A DNA stretch of 18,203 nt from an uncultured Actinomycetes bacterium (GCA_937876275.1 CALFIA010000077.1:1-18203), one strand, 5' to 3'. Shown: positions 1-7,458, counted from the first letter of the stretch. Notes: generated by a model from the letters alone, not told the origin. Made by a program: numbers and translations.

Positions 1-119
1 TCCAACTGCGGGCGCATCGAGCTCGGCTGATTCGCGGGGCCACCTGGGCCACGCACAGCCGAGGGCTTCTTCTTGCCCGACGAGCTCTTGCCTGCTGAGC
101 CCTTGCTTGATTTCGCCAC
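1..119 (-). CDS. 5' end of an unidentified protein with a Lys/Ser-rich N-terminus (partial)
   Basis: Reading leftwards from a GTG at 119, 39 codons run to the window edge without a stop. A GGGAG ribosome-binding site lies about seven bases before the GTG. The start reads (M)AKSSKGSAGKSSSGKKKPS, a basic, low-complexity tail, followed by a Gly/Pro/Ser-rich stretch. Such tails are common at the N-termini of actinobacterial proteins and do not identify the family. The gene would be divergent from the ABM-like gene that starts at 150. Too little is present to name it. The opposite strand can be read as a nine-residue C-terminus ending at base 30, which is less convincing because it has nothing to support it. 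Confidence 0.45.
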   Translation of the reverse strand, partial: MAKSSKGSAGKSSSGKKKPSAVRGPGGPANQPSSMRPQL

Positions 120-136
120 CTGAGAACTCCCACCAC

Positions 137-142
137 TAGCGT
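137..142 (+). promoter_or_regulatory. Candidate -10 box (TAGCGT) for the ABM-like gene
   Basis: TAGCGT ends seven bases before the GTG at 150. In actinobacteria this spacing puts the transcription start at or next to the start codon, giving a leaderless mRNA. It supports the start at 150 over the upstream GTG at 141. No -35 element is recognisable. Confidence 0.4.
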
Positions 143-149
143 GTGCCAG

Positions 150-542
150 GTGACCGACCCTACCTTCATCGTCCTCAATCGCTTTCGTACCCAGAGCCCT
201 GAATTCCCGACCTCGGCCCGTGCGGCGATCGCGGCCTTGGCGGCATGCACGGGTTTCGTCGATGCGCACCTGGGTCAGTCGACAGACGAACCCGATCTGC
301 GCACCATCACGACCCGCTGGGTATCAGTGGGCGCCTACCGCAGGGCACTGTCGAATTTCGAGGTCAAGATGACGGCGATCCCGCTGCTCTCGACCGCTAT
401 CGATGAGCCGAGCGCCTACGAGGTCGTGCACTACAGATCGCCCGAGGGATTCGTCGACGCCGTCACGGGCCTGGCCCTAGATGCCGGCTCGATCGGGCTG
501 GGGGAGGCCGCCGGCCCTGACATTGCTGCGGTTGACGCCTGA
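150..542 (+). CDS. Antibiotic biosynthesis monooxygenase (ABM)-like small protein
   Basis: A 130-residue protein beginning MTDPTFIVLNRF, read from the GTG at 150. The layout matches the ABM/dimeric alpha-beta barrel fold: a first beta strand (FIVLNRF), a helix whose end reads LAACTGFVDAHLGQS, a strand with the conserved-looking segment TRWVSVGAYRRALSNFEVK, and a last strand near YEVVHYRSP. Members are small dimeric proteins; some are cofactor-independent monooxygenases or haem-degrading enzymes, and many have no known substrate. The extra C-terminal tail (about 20 Ala/Gly-rich residues) lies outside the fold. An in-frame GTG at 141 would add three residues, but the -10 box at 137-142 overlaps it. 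The gene lies 115 bases upstream of glyS on the same strand; I recall ABM-like genes next to glyS in other actinobacteria but cannot check that here. Substrate unknown. Confidence 0.7.
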   Translation: MTDPTFIVLNRFRTQSPEFPTSARAAIAALAACTGFVDAHLGQSTDEPDLRTITTRWVSVGAYRRALSNFEVKMTAIPLLSTAIDEPSAYEVVHYRSPEGFVDAVTGLALDAGSIGLGEAAGPDIAAVDA

Positions 543-589
543 GTTATACGCCTGACCCCTCTCACTCTCGTCACATCAGCCCCACCGCC

Positions 590-595
590 TACACT
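590..595 (+). promoter_or_regulatory. Candidate -10 box (TACACT) for glyS
   Basis: TACACT matches TANNNT and would start transcription near base 602, leaving a leader of about 56 bases before the glyS GTG. The leader ends with a Shine-Dalgarno-like AGGAG near 647-651. No -35 box is visible. Confidence 0.35.
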
Positions 596-657
596 TGCGG
601 CGTCCGCCGACAACCAGCCGGAGTGGAGCGCACAAGCGCTCGGAATAGGAGCGCCCA

Positions 658-2040
658 GTGGCCGCCGATCGTGTCGATGCAGTCGTCAATCTCTCGAAGC
701 GTCGTGGCTTCGTCTTCCAGTCCTCCGAGATCTACGGAGGCTCGCGCTCGGCGTGGGATTACGGGCCCCTCGGCGTTGAGCTGAAGGAAAACGTGCGCCG
801 CCAGTGGTGGCAGTCGATGGTTCGCGGTCGCGACGACGTTGTCGGTCTTGATTCCTCAGTCATCCTCGCCCCGCAGGTGTGGGAAGCATCGGGTCACGTG
901 GCGACGTTCACCGACCCGCTGACCGAGTGCAAGAAGTGCCACAAGCGGTGGCGCGCCGATCAGCTGATCGAGGCGTACGAAGAGAAGCACGGGAAGTCGC
1001 CTGAGAACGGCCTCGGCGATATCACCTGCACCAACTGCGGCACCAAGGGTGACTTCACTGAGCCGCGCGACTTCAACGGCATGCTGCGGACGACCGTCGG
1101 CCCCGTTGACGATGCGGGTGCTGTGCACTACCTGCGCCCCGAGACCGCTCAGGGCATCTTCGTGAACTACCTCAACGTGCTCAACGCCGCACGCAAGAAG
1201 CCGCCGTTCGGTATCGGCCAGACAGGCAAGAGCTTCCGTAACGAGATCACGCCCGGCAACTTCATCTTCCGCACCCGCGAGTTCGAGCAGATGGAGATGG
1301 AATTCTTCGTCGAGCCCGGCACCGACGAGGAATGGCACGAGTACTGGTTGAAGACTCGCTGGGACTGGTACGTCGAGCTCGGCATGAACCCCGAGAACAT
1401 GCGCTTCTTCGAGCATCCGAAGGAGAAGCTGTCTCACTACTCCAAGCGCACGGTCGACATCGAGTATCGCTTCCGCTTTGCCGGTTCTGAGTGGGCAGAG
1501 CTCGAGGGCATTGCCAACCGCACCGACTTCGATCTCAAGTCGCATAGCGAGCACTCCGGCACTGATCTGTCGTACTTCGATCAGGAGAGGAACGAGCGCT
1601 ATGTGCCATTTGTCATTGAGCCCGCGGCCGGCCTGACCCGCGCTGTTCTCGCCTTCCTGCTCGATGCCTATGACGAGGACAGCGCGCCGAATTCCAAGGG
1701 TGGCGTCGATACGCGCACAGTGCTGCGTCTTGATCCGCGCCTCGCGCCGGTCAAGGTGGCGGTACTCCCGCTCTCGCGTAACGCCGATCTCTCGCCGAAG
1801 GCGAAGGATCTCGCTGCCGAGCTGCGCAAGCGCTGGAATGTCGAATTCGATGACTCAGGCGCAATCGGCCGTCGCTACCGTCGACAGGATGAGATCGGCA
1901 CGCCGTTCTGCATCACCGTCGACTTCGACACGCTCGAGGATCAGGCTGTCACGGTGCGTGAGCGCGACTCGATGCAGCAGGAGCGCATCGGACTCGACTC
2001 CATCGTCGGATGGCTGTCCACAAGGCTTCCTGCGTTCTAG
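658..2040 (+). CDS. glyS: Glycyl-tRNA synthetase, class II homodimeric type
   Basis: A 460-residue enzyme that charges tRNA-Gly with glycine in the cytoplasm at the cost of ATP; essential for translation. The N-terminus carries the family signature KRRGFVFQSSEIYGG and WDYGPLGVELK (about residues 14-43), which includes motif 1. A zinc-binding insertion shows CKKC (91-94) and CTNC (124-127). Motif 2 spans about 193-217 (FRNEI...FRTREFEQMEMEFF), and motif 3 is near 320-340 (PAAGLTRAVLAFLLDAY). The C-terminal anticodon-binding domain begins near 367 (LAPVKVAVLPLS). The length is normal for the alpha2 bacterial/eukaryotic form, so this is not the alpha2-beta2 type. The GTG start has AGGAG seven bases upstream and is followed directly by conserved sequence. 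The gene ends in a strong hairpin terminator. In actinobacteria this single-subunit enzyme is called glyS or glyQS. Confidence 0.97.
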   Translation: MAADRVDAVVNLSKRRGFVFQSSEIYGGSRSAWDYGPLGVELKENVRRQWWQSMVRGRDDVVGLDSSVILAPQVWEASGHVATFTDPLTECKKCHKRWRADQLIEAYEEKHGKSPENGLGDITCTNCGTKGDFTEPRDFNGMLRTTVGPVDDAGAVHYLRPETAQGIFVNYLNVLNAARKKPPFGIGQTGKSFRNEITPGNFIFRTREFEQMEMEFFVEPGTDEEWHEYWLKTRWDWYVELGMNPENMRFFEHPKEKLSHYSKRTVDIEYRFRFAGSEWAELEGIANRTDFDLKSHSEHSGTDLSYFDQERNERYVPFVIEPAAGLTRAVLAFLLDAYDEDSAPNSKGGVDTRTVLRLDPRLAPVKVAVLPLSRNADLSPKAKDLAAELRKRWNVEFDDSGAIGRRYRRQDEIGTPFCITVDFDTLEDQAVTVRERDSMQQERIGLDSIVGWLSTRLPAF

Positions 2041-2054
2041 AGCGCACAGTGAAA

Positions 2055-2076
2055 GGGCCCGCCGTTCGGCGGGCCC
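2055..2076. terminator. Bidirectional intrinsic terminator between glyS and the DHA2 transporter
   Basis: A perfect 9-bp GC-rich stem (GGGCCCGCC, 2055-2063, with GGCGGGCCC, 2068-2076) closes a GTTC loop. AAA precedes it and CTTGCTATT follows, so both strands have only a modest A/T flank. It sits in the 40-base gap between the glyS stop at 2040 and the stop of the convergent transporter at 2081, where a terminator shared by both is expected. Confidence 0.85.
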
Positions 2077-2080
2077 CTTG

Positions 2081-3709
2081 CTATTCCTTGTCCTTCGGCG
2101 GCTCGTAGCCCTCTGACGCAATTCGCGCGGCATTGCGCGGCAGCAGGAAGCTCGTGAGCAATCCGAGGAAGACGAAGAGTGCGGCAACCCACGACACGGT
2201 CTTGGTGGCATCGACGAATCCTGCGGATGCACCTTCCACCATTACCTGACCGTCGGGCATTGCTCCCATGCCGGTGACGGCCTGTCCTGCAGAGGCCTGC
2301 ATGGCATCGGCAACCTGCGTTGCCGTTGCCGTGGGAACTCCGCGATCAGTGAGCTGGTTCATCGTGTAATTGCCGAGGCCGATGAGGAGTGTCGTGCCAA
2401 GGATGGCCGTGCCGATGGCTGCGCCCACCTGTCGAGCTGTCGAGGTCACTGCACTCGCCGAACCGGACTCGGAGACGGGAACCTCGGAGAGCACGACACC
2501 GGTGAGCTGGGCAGTCGCGAATCCGACACCAGCGCCATAGATGAACAGCCAGGGAGCAAGACCCCAACCGGTAACGGTGGTCGACATCGAGACACCGATT
2601 CCGATGATGCCGATCACCTCCAGTGTCATGCCGATCTGCAGAACACGAACGGGGCCAACACGCTGGGAGAGTGCTGCGCCGATGCCCGAGGCAACGAAGG
2701 CGCCTGCAGCGAGGGCTACGAGGATCACTCCGGTCTCCATGGCGCTGTAGCCGCGCACAGACTGCAGGAACAAGGGAATGGTGAAGAGCAGGCCGAATTC
2801 GCCGAGGCTGACCACGAGGGCGACGATGTTGCCGGCGCCAAAGCTGCGGATCTTGAACAGTCGCAGATCGATGATGACGATCTTCCCGGCGCTAATGCGG
2901 GCCTTCTCGACGAAGACAAGCGCGATCAGGGCTGCAATGCCGATGATGGCGGCGACGAGAACGATCGAGATGGTGTCAGCCGGCCAGGTGAGGCCGCCGG
3001 CCTTGAATTCGGTGGTGCCGATGAGCCAGCCGTAGTGCTGCCCCTCAATGAGTGCGAAGACCACGCCGATGAGTCCGAGAGTCACCAGGATCGTGCCCGG
3101 CACGTCAATGCCCTTGCGGCCGGTTTCGTCCTTGGTCTCGGGCACGAAGATGAACAGGCCGATCATGACGATGATGCCGATCGGCACGTTGATGAGGAAG
3201 GCCCAGTGCCATGACTGGTAGGTAGTGAGGTAACCGCCGACCAGTGGGCCGAGCGCTGCCATGCCGCCGATGGTCGAACCCCACACCGCAAATGCGATCG
3301 CGCGCGAGCGACCGGTGAAGACGGCGTTGATGACCGACAGTGATGCCGGCAAGATCATTGCGCCGCCGATGCCCTGCAGGGCGCGGGCACCAATGACTTC
3401 GATGGAGTTCGTCGACATCGCGACGAGCACGCTGGAGACGACGAAGACCACGATGCCGATCGCGAAGAGCAGCCGGCGACCGAAGCGATCGGCGAGGCGA
3501 CCGTTCAAGATCAGAAGTGACGCGAAGGTCAGTGAGTAGGCAGCCGTCACCCACTCGGCATCAGTGGTGCTGAGGTCGAGGTCCTTGACCATTGCCGGGA
3601 GTGCAACGTTGACGACGGTGCCATCCAGGATGATCATCGCGACGCCGAGGGCGAGCACGACAAGCGCCCACCAGCGCTTCTTGCCCATCAATTCGACACT
3701 CGTGCTCAT
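2081..3709 (-). CDS. MFS drug exporter, DHA2 family (14 TM, EmrB/QacA-like)
   Basis: A 542-residue inner-membrane protein expected to export drugs or other hydrophobic compounds by proton antiport. The length and repeated hydrophobic segments fit the 14-helix DHA2 group. Visible motifs are D1 in helix 1 (LDGTVVNVALP, about 28-38), motif A in the loop between helices 2 and 3 (GRLADRFGRRL, 70-80), the helix-4 segment GARALQGIGGAMILPASL (about 107-124), and the antiporter motif C (ALGPLVGGYL near 152-161) followed by WHWAFLINVPIG. The C-terminus is a short charged tail (GYEPPKDKE). The ATG at 3709 has no clear ribosome-binding site; an in-frame ATG seven codons later is a possible alternative. 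No TetR or MarR regulator is adjacent, so its control and substrate cannot be read from context. It is divergent from dusB and convergent with glyS. Confidence 0.93.
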   Translation of the reverse strand: MSTSVELMGKKRWWALVVLALGVAMIILDGTVVNVALPAMVKDLDLSTTDAEWVTAAYSLTFASLLILNGRLADRFGRRLLFAIGIVVFVVSSVLVAMSTNSIEVIGARALQGIGGAMILPASLSVINAVFTGRSRAIAFAVWGSTIGGMAALGPLVGGYLTTYQSWHWAFLINVPIGIIVMIGLFIFVPETKDETGRKGIDVPGTILVTLGLIGVVFALIEGQHYGWLIGTTEFKAGGLTWPADTISIVLVAAIIGIAALIALVFVEKARISAGKIVIIDLRLFKIRSFGAGNIVALVVSLGEFGLLFTIPLFLQSVRGYSAMETGVILVALAAGAFVASGIGAALSQRVGPVRVLQIGMTLEVIGIIGIGVSMSTTVTGWGLAPWLFIYGAGVGFATAQLTGVVLSEVPVSESGSASAVTSTARQVGAAIGTAILGTTLLIGLGNYTMNQLTDRGVPTATATQVADAMQASAGQAVTGMGAMPDGQVMVEGASAGFVDATKTVSWVAALFVFLGLLTSFLLPRNAARIASEGYEPPKDKE

Positions 3710-3743
3710 GCGGGGTCCATTCGTGAGGGAATCTGGCCCCTTG

Positions 3744-3749
3744 AGACTA
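3744..3749 (-). promoter_or_regulatory. Candidate -10 box (TAGTCT) for the DHA2 transporter
   Basis: On the minus strand TAGTCT lies 34 bases upstream of the transporter ATG, inside the 78-base region shared with dusB. It would give a leader of about 28 bases. No -35 element is evident. Confidence 0.35.
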
Positions 3750-3775
3750 CTGCCGGCTGCATCCGAGGATCGTGG

Positions 3776-3781
3776 GAGAAT
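3776..3781 (+). promoter_or_regulatory. Candidate leaderless -10 box (GAGAAT) for dusB
   Basis: GAGAAT is followed by exactly six bases (CGCCGC) and then the dusB ATG at 3788. The spacing matches the dnaG, dgt and DUF218 promoters in this window. The overlapping GGGAG could instead serve as a ribosome-binding site. Confidence 0.4.
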
Positions 3782-3787
3782 CGCCGC

Positions 3788-4966
3788 ATGTCGGTCACCA
3801 TGTCGCCCCGCTTCCTGCAGGTCGGCGACGTCCAGATCGACTCACCGGTCGTGCTGGCGCCAATGGCCGGTATTACCAATCGGGCCTATCGCACCCTGTG
3901 TCGTGAATACGGAAGTACGGACCCCACCAAGCCCAATGGTCTCTACGTCTCGGAGATGGTGACCTCGCGTGCGCTTGTCGAGCGCAATGAGGAGACCCTC
4001 GACATGGTCACCTTCGGTGCTTCGGAGAACCCGCGTTCAGTGCAGCTCTATGGAGTCGATCCGGTTGTGATGGCCGGAGCAGTGAAGATCATCGTCGATG
4101 AGGATCGTGCCGATCACATTGATCTCAACTTCGGCTGCCCGGTTCCCAAGGTCACGCGTAAAGGCGGCGGCAGTGCGCTGCCGTGGAAGAAGGATCTCTT
4201 CCGGGCCATTGTTCGTGCAGCGGTAACCACGGCCGATGGTCGTGTTCCTGTCTCCGTGAAGATGCGAAAGGGAATTGACGACGATCACCTGACGTATCTC
4301 GAGGCGGGTCGCGCAGCCGCGGAAGAAGGCGTGGCTTGGGTTGCCCTGCACGGCCGCACTGCGCAGCAGATGTATGGCGAAACAGCAGATTGGGATGCCA
4401 TCGCGCGCCTGAAGAGCGAACTCGCGCCGCTGGGCACTCCGGTTCTCGGCAATGGCGATATCTGGACTCCGCAGGATGCCCTCGACATGGTGGCTCGCAC
4501 CGGTGCTGATGGCGTGGTCGTCGGTCGAGGCTGCCTGGGACGCCCGTGGCTGTTCGGGCAGTTGGCGGCAGCATTCGCCGGTGAGCAGATCCCTGCTGAT
4601 CCGCGTCTCGGTGAGGTACTCACCATCTTGCGTCGTCATGCCGAGCTTCTCGTCGTCGATTACGGCGAGGTGAAGGGCTGCCGCGATATTCGCAAGCACA
4701 TGGCCTGGTACCTCAAGGGCTTCAGCGTCAAGCAACAGGTGCGACAAGCTCTGGGCACCGTTGCCACGCTCGCCGAGCTCGATGGGTTGCTCGGCCAGAT
4801 CGACCCCGATCAGGATTTCAACGCCGAAGTCGGCTCCGGGCCTCGCGGGCGCACTTCCGGCGGTCGTCGCCCCACTCTGCCTGATGGCTGGCTTGACTCG
4901 CCCTATCTCGATGAGTCGCAGGCCGCGGAGATCTCGCTTGCCGAGCTTCATGTCTCCGGTGGATGA
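3788..4966 (+). CDS. dusB: tRNA-dihydrouridine synthase (DusB family)
   Basis: A 392-residue FMN enzyme that reduces specific uridines to dihydrouridine in the D-loop of tRNAs using NADPH. The TIM barrel begins with VVLAPMAGITNRAYR (about 21-35). The active-site segment LNFGCPVPKVTRKGGGSAL (113-131) contains the catalytic acid Cys117. Flavin- and tRNA-site residues appear as VSVKMRKG (Lys158), HGRT (188-191), GNGDI (221-225) and GRGCLGRPW (246-254). The C-terminal helical tRNA-binding domain contains the RDIRKHMAWYLKG segment. Length is slightly above the roughly 320-350 residues common in this family because of a C-terminal extension rich in Gly, Arg and Pro. The second ATG, four codons in, cannot be excluded, but the -10 box spacing favours 3788. 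The substrate uridine position in this lineage is not deducible. Confidence 0.94.
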   Translation: MSVTMSPRFLQVGDVQIDSPVVLAPMAGITNRAYRTLCREYGSTDPTKPNGLYVSEMVTSRALVERNEETLDMVTFGASENPRSVQLYGVDPVVMAGAVKIIVDEDRADHIDLNFGCPVPKVTRKGGGSALPWKKDLFRAIVRAAVTTADGRVPVSVKMRKGIDDDHLTYLEAGRAAAEEGVAWVALHGRTAQQMYGETADWDAIARLKSELAPLGTPVLGNGDIWTPQDALDMVARTGADGVVVGRGCLGRPWLFGQLAAAFAGEQIPADPRLGEVLTILRRHAELLVVDYGEVKGCRDIRKHMAWYLKGFSVKQQVRQALGTVATLAELDGLLGQIDPDQDFNAEVGSGPRGRTSGGRRPTLPDGWLDSPYLDESQAAEISLAELHVSGG

Positions 4967-5027
4967 TCACTAGATCACAAGCGGGTATTGACGGTGTGTT
5001 GTCAGCCGCGTGACGAGAGTGACATGT

Positions 5028-5033
5028 GAGCAT
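5028..5033 (+). promoter_or_regulatory. Candidate leaderless -10 box (GAGCAT) for the DUF218 gene
   Basis: GAGCAT, then six G residues, then ATG at 5040. The G run touches the ATG and is too close to act as a normal Shine-Dalgarno site, which favours leaderless initiation. This helps choose 5040 over the GTG at 5010. Confidence 0.35.
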
Positions 5034-5039
5034 GGGGGG

Positions 5040-5705
5040 ATGTCCACCGCAGCACCAGCGCCTTCGCGCCCCAGTGCTGCAAGCCAACTCGTCTCCAGCG
5101 TTCCGCGCACCGGCCGGGGAGTCTTCACGGCCTTGGCGATGCTGCTCGCCTTTGCTCTCCTTCTCATTCCGATTGGCGTGGTTCTCCAGATCGTCCTTAC
5201 TGCCCAGTTCGATGATCGGACCAAAACGCAGGCCATCGTCGTTCTCGATCCGGCCAGGGTCTGGGGCGATCCGGCGCCCATTCTCGCTGCTCGCCTGGAT
5301 CACGCGGCAGATCTCTACACGAAGGGCGTTGCCCCCGTCGTCATCATCGCCGGACCGCAAAAATATGCGTCCGATGCCAAGGATCATCTGATGAGTAAAG
5401 GCGTAGCGGAACCAGACATCGTGGTGTTCACGACCGGTCGTGACACGGTCGGCTCGCTCGAGGTCATTGCCACGGTCATGAAGGATCTCGACTGGTCGTC
5501 GGTCACTCTCGTGACAGACCCTGCAAACGCAGCTCGTGCTGATGCAACGGCAACTCAGTTCGGTATTGATGCCCACTTGTCGCCCACGAAGGATGGGCCG
5601 GGTACTGAACTGACGTCGGAATACGTGGGGCGAGAGACTGCAGCTCTCATGCGCTACTACCTCGTCACTCGTTGGGGTCAGCCGCGGATCATCCCGGGCC
5701 AATAG
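5040..5705 (+). CDS. Membrane-anchored DUF218 (YdcF/SanA/ElyC-like) protein
   Basis: A 221-residue protein. A basic, Pro/Ala-rich N-terminus is followed by one membrane helix (about 27-54, ending GVVLQIVL), and the rest is expected outside the membrane. The soluble domain reads QAIVVLDPARVWGD...RLDHAADLYTKGVAPVVIIAG (about 64-105), then LMSKGVAEPDIV (about 117-128), and ends with EYVGRETAALMRYYL. This order matches DUF218, a family tied to envelope integrity in E. coli (SanA, ElyC) but with no proven reaction. The usual 'VVLGG' turn after strand 1 is replaced by VVLDP, so active-site chemistry may differ. Start: an in-frame GTG at 5010 would add ten residues, but the -10 box and the composition favour the ATG at 5040. 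It sits between dusB and dgt; co-expression with either is uncertain because each has its own candidate promoter. Confidence 0.8.
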   Translation: MSTAAPAPSRPSAASQLVSSVPRTGRGVFTALAMLLAFALLLIPIGVVLQIVLTAQFDDRTKTQAIVVLDPARVWGDPAPILAARLDHAADLYTKGVAPVVIIAGPQKYASDAKDHLMSKGVAEPDIVVFTTGRDTVGSLEVIATVMKDLDWSSVTLVTDPANAARADATATQFGIDAHLSPTKDGPGTELTSEYVGRETAALMRYYLVTRWGQPRIIPGQ

Positions 5706-5748
5706 CTGAAGTCGGTGAGAATCCCGCGTACCTCCTGGTAGCACGGCA

Positions 5749-5760
5749 CGTGCGCGCACG
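5749..5760. promoter_or_regulatory. Perfect palindrome in the dgt promoter spacer
   Basis: CGTGCGCGCACG is a perfect 12-bp palindrome lying between the expected -35 region and the -10 box at 5765. It is flanked by a direct repeat GCACGGCA (5741-5748 and 5756-5763). The position fits an operator, but no regulator is known and GC-rich DNA yields such palindromes by chance at some rate. Confidence 0.35.
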
Positions 5761-5764
5761 GCAG

Positions 5765-5770
5765 TAGTCT
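5765..5770 (+). promoter_or_regulatory. Leaderless -10 box (TAGTCT) for dgt
   Basis: TAGTCT is followed by six bases and then the dgt GTG at 5777, so transcription should start at the start codon. No Shine-Dalgarno sequence lies in between, which agrees with a leaderless message. Confidence 0.6.
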
Positions 5771-5776
5771 CGTTCT

Positions 5777-7000
5777 GTGACCCGCGGCTATACCGAGCAT
5801 GACGCAGCACGGTTCGTGCATGAGCCGGTCAAGGAATCCGTGCGAAGCGACTTTGCCCGCGACCGTGCGCGCGTACTTCATTCCGCTGCTCTTCGACGCC
5901 TGGCGGCCAAGACCCAGGTCATGGTCGCCGGCGAGGCAGATTTTCCACGCACTCGCCTGACTCACACCCTCGAGGTTGCCCAGATTGCCCGTGAGCTCGG
6001 TGAGGCTCTTGGCTGTGATCCCGATGTCGTTGATATCGCTGGCCTTGCTCACGACCTTGGGCATCCGCCGTACGGGCACAACGGCGAGGATGAACTGGAT
6101 TCGCTCGCGCAATCCTTTGGTGGATTCGAGGGCAATGCTCAGTCGCTGCGCATCCTGTCGCGACTCGAAGCCAAGGTTGTCGATCCACGCGACGGACGAA
6201 GTGTTGGCCTGAATCTGACTCGTGCTTCGCTTGATGCGGCATGCAAGTACCCGTGGGCGCGCAAGCCGGGCGTGCGCAAGTTCGGTGTATACGACGATGA
6301 CCTGCCGATCTTCACCTGGCTGCGTGAAGGTGCCCCCGAAGGGCGCACCTGTCTCGAAGAGCAGATCATGGACTGGGCTGACGACGTCGCGTATTCGGTT
6401 CACGATGTGGAAGACGCCGTGCACGGTGGCCATATCCATCTTGCCGAGTTCACCTCTGCTGAGGAGCGCGCAGCGCTCGTCGAGATCGCACACGTGCGCT
6501 ATGGCCTTGACGTCGGCATGCTGACCGACGCGATCGGCCGTTTAACGCGACTTGAATACTGGCCGTCGTCATTTGACGGATCGATGCGTGATCTTGTCGC
6601 GCTCAAGCGATTCACGAGCTATCTCATCGGACGCTTCTGTGTCTCAGCCCAGGTGGCGACTCAGGTCGAGTACGGAAGTGAACCGCTGACGCGCTACGCC
6701 GCGAACTTGATCGTGCCGGAAGAGGTACGCGGCGAGGTAGCGGTCATGAAGGCCATTGCCGTGCGCTACGTGATGAACCGCGAGGGTGCCGAGGCTGAAT
6801 ATGCCCGACAGCGCGAGCAGATTTCTGAGTTGTATCACGCACTCGTACTCGACGGCGGTCGCTCACTCGAGGCCTGGCTCAAGCCGTCGTTCGAGGAGGC
6901 CGCCACCGACGCCGAGCGCAAGCGGGTGATCGTCGACCAGATTGCAAGCCTGACCGACGTGAGCATTGTCGACTGGCACGCGAGGCTCGTGCGTCACTGA
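5777..7000 (+). CDS. dgt: Deoxyguanosinetriphosphate triphosphohydrolase-like HD protein
   Basis: A 407-residue cytoplasmic metal-dependent phosphohydrolase of the HD superfamily. Dgt enzymes cleave dGTP (and in type 2 members other dNTPs) to the nucleoside and triphosphate, limiting dNTP pools. The HD residues are visible: His63 in RLTHTLEVAQIARELG, His92-Asp93 in LAHDLGHPPYGHNGE with His96 and His101, and the distal aspartate in the helix IMDWADDVAYSVHDVEDA (Asp202 or Asp203). The N-terminal stretch FARDRARVLHSAALRRLAAKTQV is typical of this family. Length fits the shorter dGTPase-like (type 2) group that usually precedes dnaG in actinobacteria. Here that pair is split by an I42 inhibitor gene and a LuxR gene on the other strand. 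The GTG start is fixed by the -10 box. Substrate range cannot be told from sequence. Confidence 0.93.
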   Translation: MTRGYTEHDAARFVHEPVKESVRSDFARDRARVLHSAALRRLAAKTQVMVAGEADFPRTRLTHTLEVAQIARELGEALGCDPDVVDIAGLAHDLGHPPYGHNGEDELDSLAQSFGGFEGNAQSLRILSRLEAKVVDPRDGRSVGLNLTRASLDAACKYPWARKPGVRKFGVYDDDLPIFTWLREGAPEGRTCLEEQIMDWADDVAYSVHDVEDAVHGGHIHLAEFTSAEERAALVEIAHVRYGLDVGMLTDAIGRLTRLEYWPSSFDGSMRDLVALKRFTSYLIGRFCVSAQVATQVEYGSEPLTRYAANLIVPEEVRGEVAVMKAIAVRYVMNREGAEAEYARQREQISELYHALVLDGGRSLEAWLKPSFEEAATDAERKRVIVDQIASLTDVSIVDWHARLVRH

Positions 7001-7029
7001 GCGCCGTACAAAGAGAGATGAAGCAGTTG

Positions 7030-7458
7030 CTACTTCTTCATCACGATGATGGTGAGCTTCTGCGGTGCTTCAGCCGCGCCACCTGGGCTCGTCGCGATCA
7101 CGTTCACCGTGGCGGTGCCGACAGCCTTGGCTGCGATATCCCAGGTAGTAGTGCCCGGGACTCCGACCATGCCGTCGGTTGACGCAGGTGCCGCATAGAC
7201 ACCCTCGTAAACCTTCACGGCCGAGGCCTTGCCGGTTACCTTCGTTGACCAGGTGTAGCCGGTTGTCCTATTGGTCGACAGTGACAGCAGGATGTGCTCG
7301 CCGGGGATCAAGCGCACCTGAGCCGGAAGTTGGGTGACCACCAGGGTCGGCTTTGAGGAGGCTGAGGCGGCGGGGGAGATACCGACGGCTGCCGTGGCAG
7401 CGAGCGAGACGGCGGCAAGGGCAATGAGCGGCTTCTTGGTCATAGCCCCATTAGACAT
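7030..7458 (-). CDS. Secreted chagasin-like (I42) cysteine-protease inhibitor
   Basis: A 142-residue exported protein. The N-terminus has basic residues (KK, 8-9), a hydrophobic run (about 10-30) and a likely signal-peptidase site after ASA (32-34). The mature domain of about 108 residues shows the chagasin loop NRTTGYTW (63-70; family form NPTTGY.W) and a second loop VGVPGTTTW (98-106) followed by AVGTATVNVIA. In characterised members these loops plug the active-site cleft of papain-like (C1) proteases. The third loop, usually R-P-W, reads TSPGGAAEAP here and lacks that motif, so inhibition may be weaker or different. Start: ATG at 7458 is taken because GAGCCT sits six bases upstream of it; ATG at 7443 would also give a good signal peptide. 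Convergent with dgt; 38 bases downstream of the LuxR gene on the same strand. Confidence 0.78.
   Translation of the reverse strand: MSNGAMTKKPLIALAAVSLAATAAVGISPAASASSKPTLVVTQLPAQVRLIPGEHILLSLSTNRTTGYTWSTKVTGKASAVKVYEGVYAAPASTDGMVGVPGTTTWDIAAKAVGTATVNVIATSPGGAAEAPQKLTIIVMKK

Noticed and set aside
1..30. Plus-strand C-terminal fragment SNCGRIELG
   Set aside because: Only nine residues before a stop; the minus-strand reading has a start codon with a ribosome-binding site.
856..1554. 232-codon frame opposite glyS
   Set aside because: Mirror frame of a strongly coding gene in GC-rich DNA; no domain and no start signal.
4037..4951. 304-codon frame opposite dusB
   Set aside because: Shadow of dusB; its composition has no protein features and dusB motifs occupy the other strand.
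4964..4977. TGATC-ACTA-GATCA inverted repeat at the dusB stop
   Set aside because: Only five base pairs, overlapping the stop codon; expected by chance.
5678..6493. 271-codon frame opposite dgt
   Set aside because: Shadow frame; the HD motifs on the plus strand settle the coding strand.
7017..7042. GATGAAG/CTTCATC hairpin between dgt and the I42 gene
   Set aside because: A 12-base loop, an AT-rich stem and no U run; it overlaps the coding end of the I42 gene and is too weak to call a terminator.
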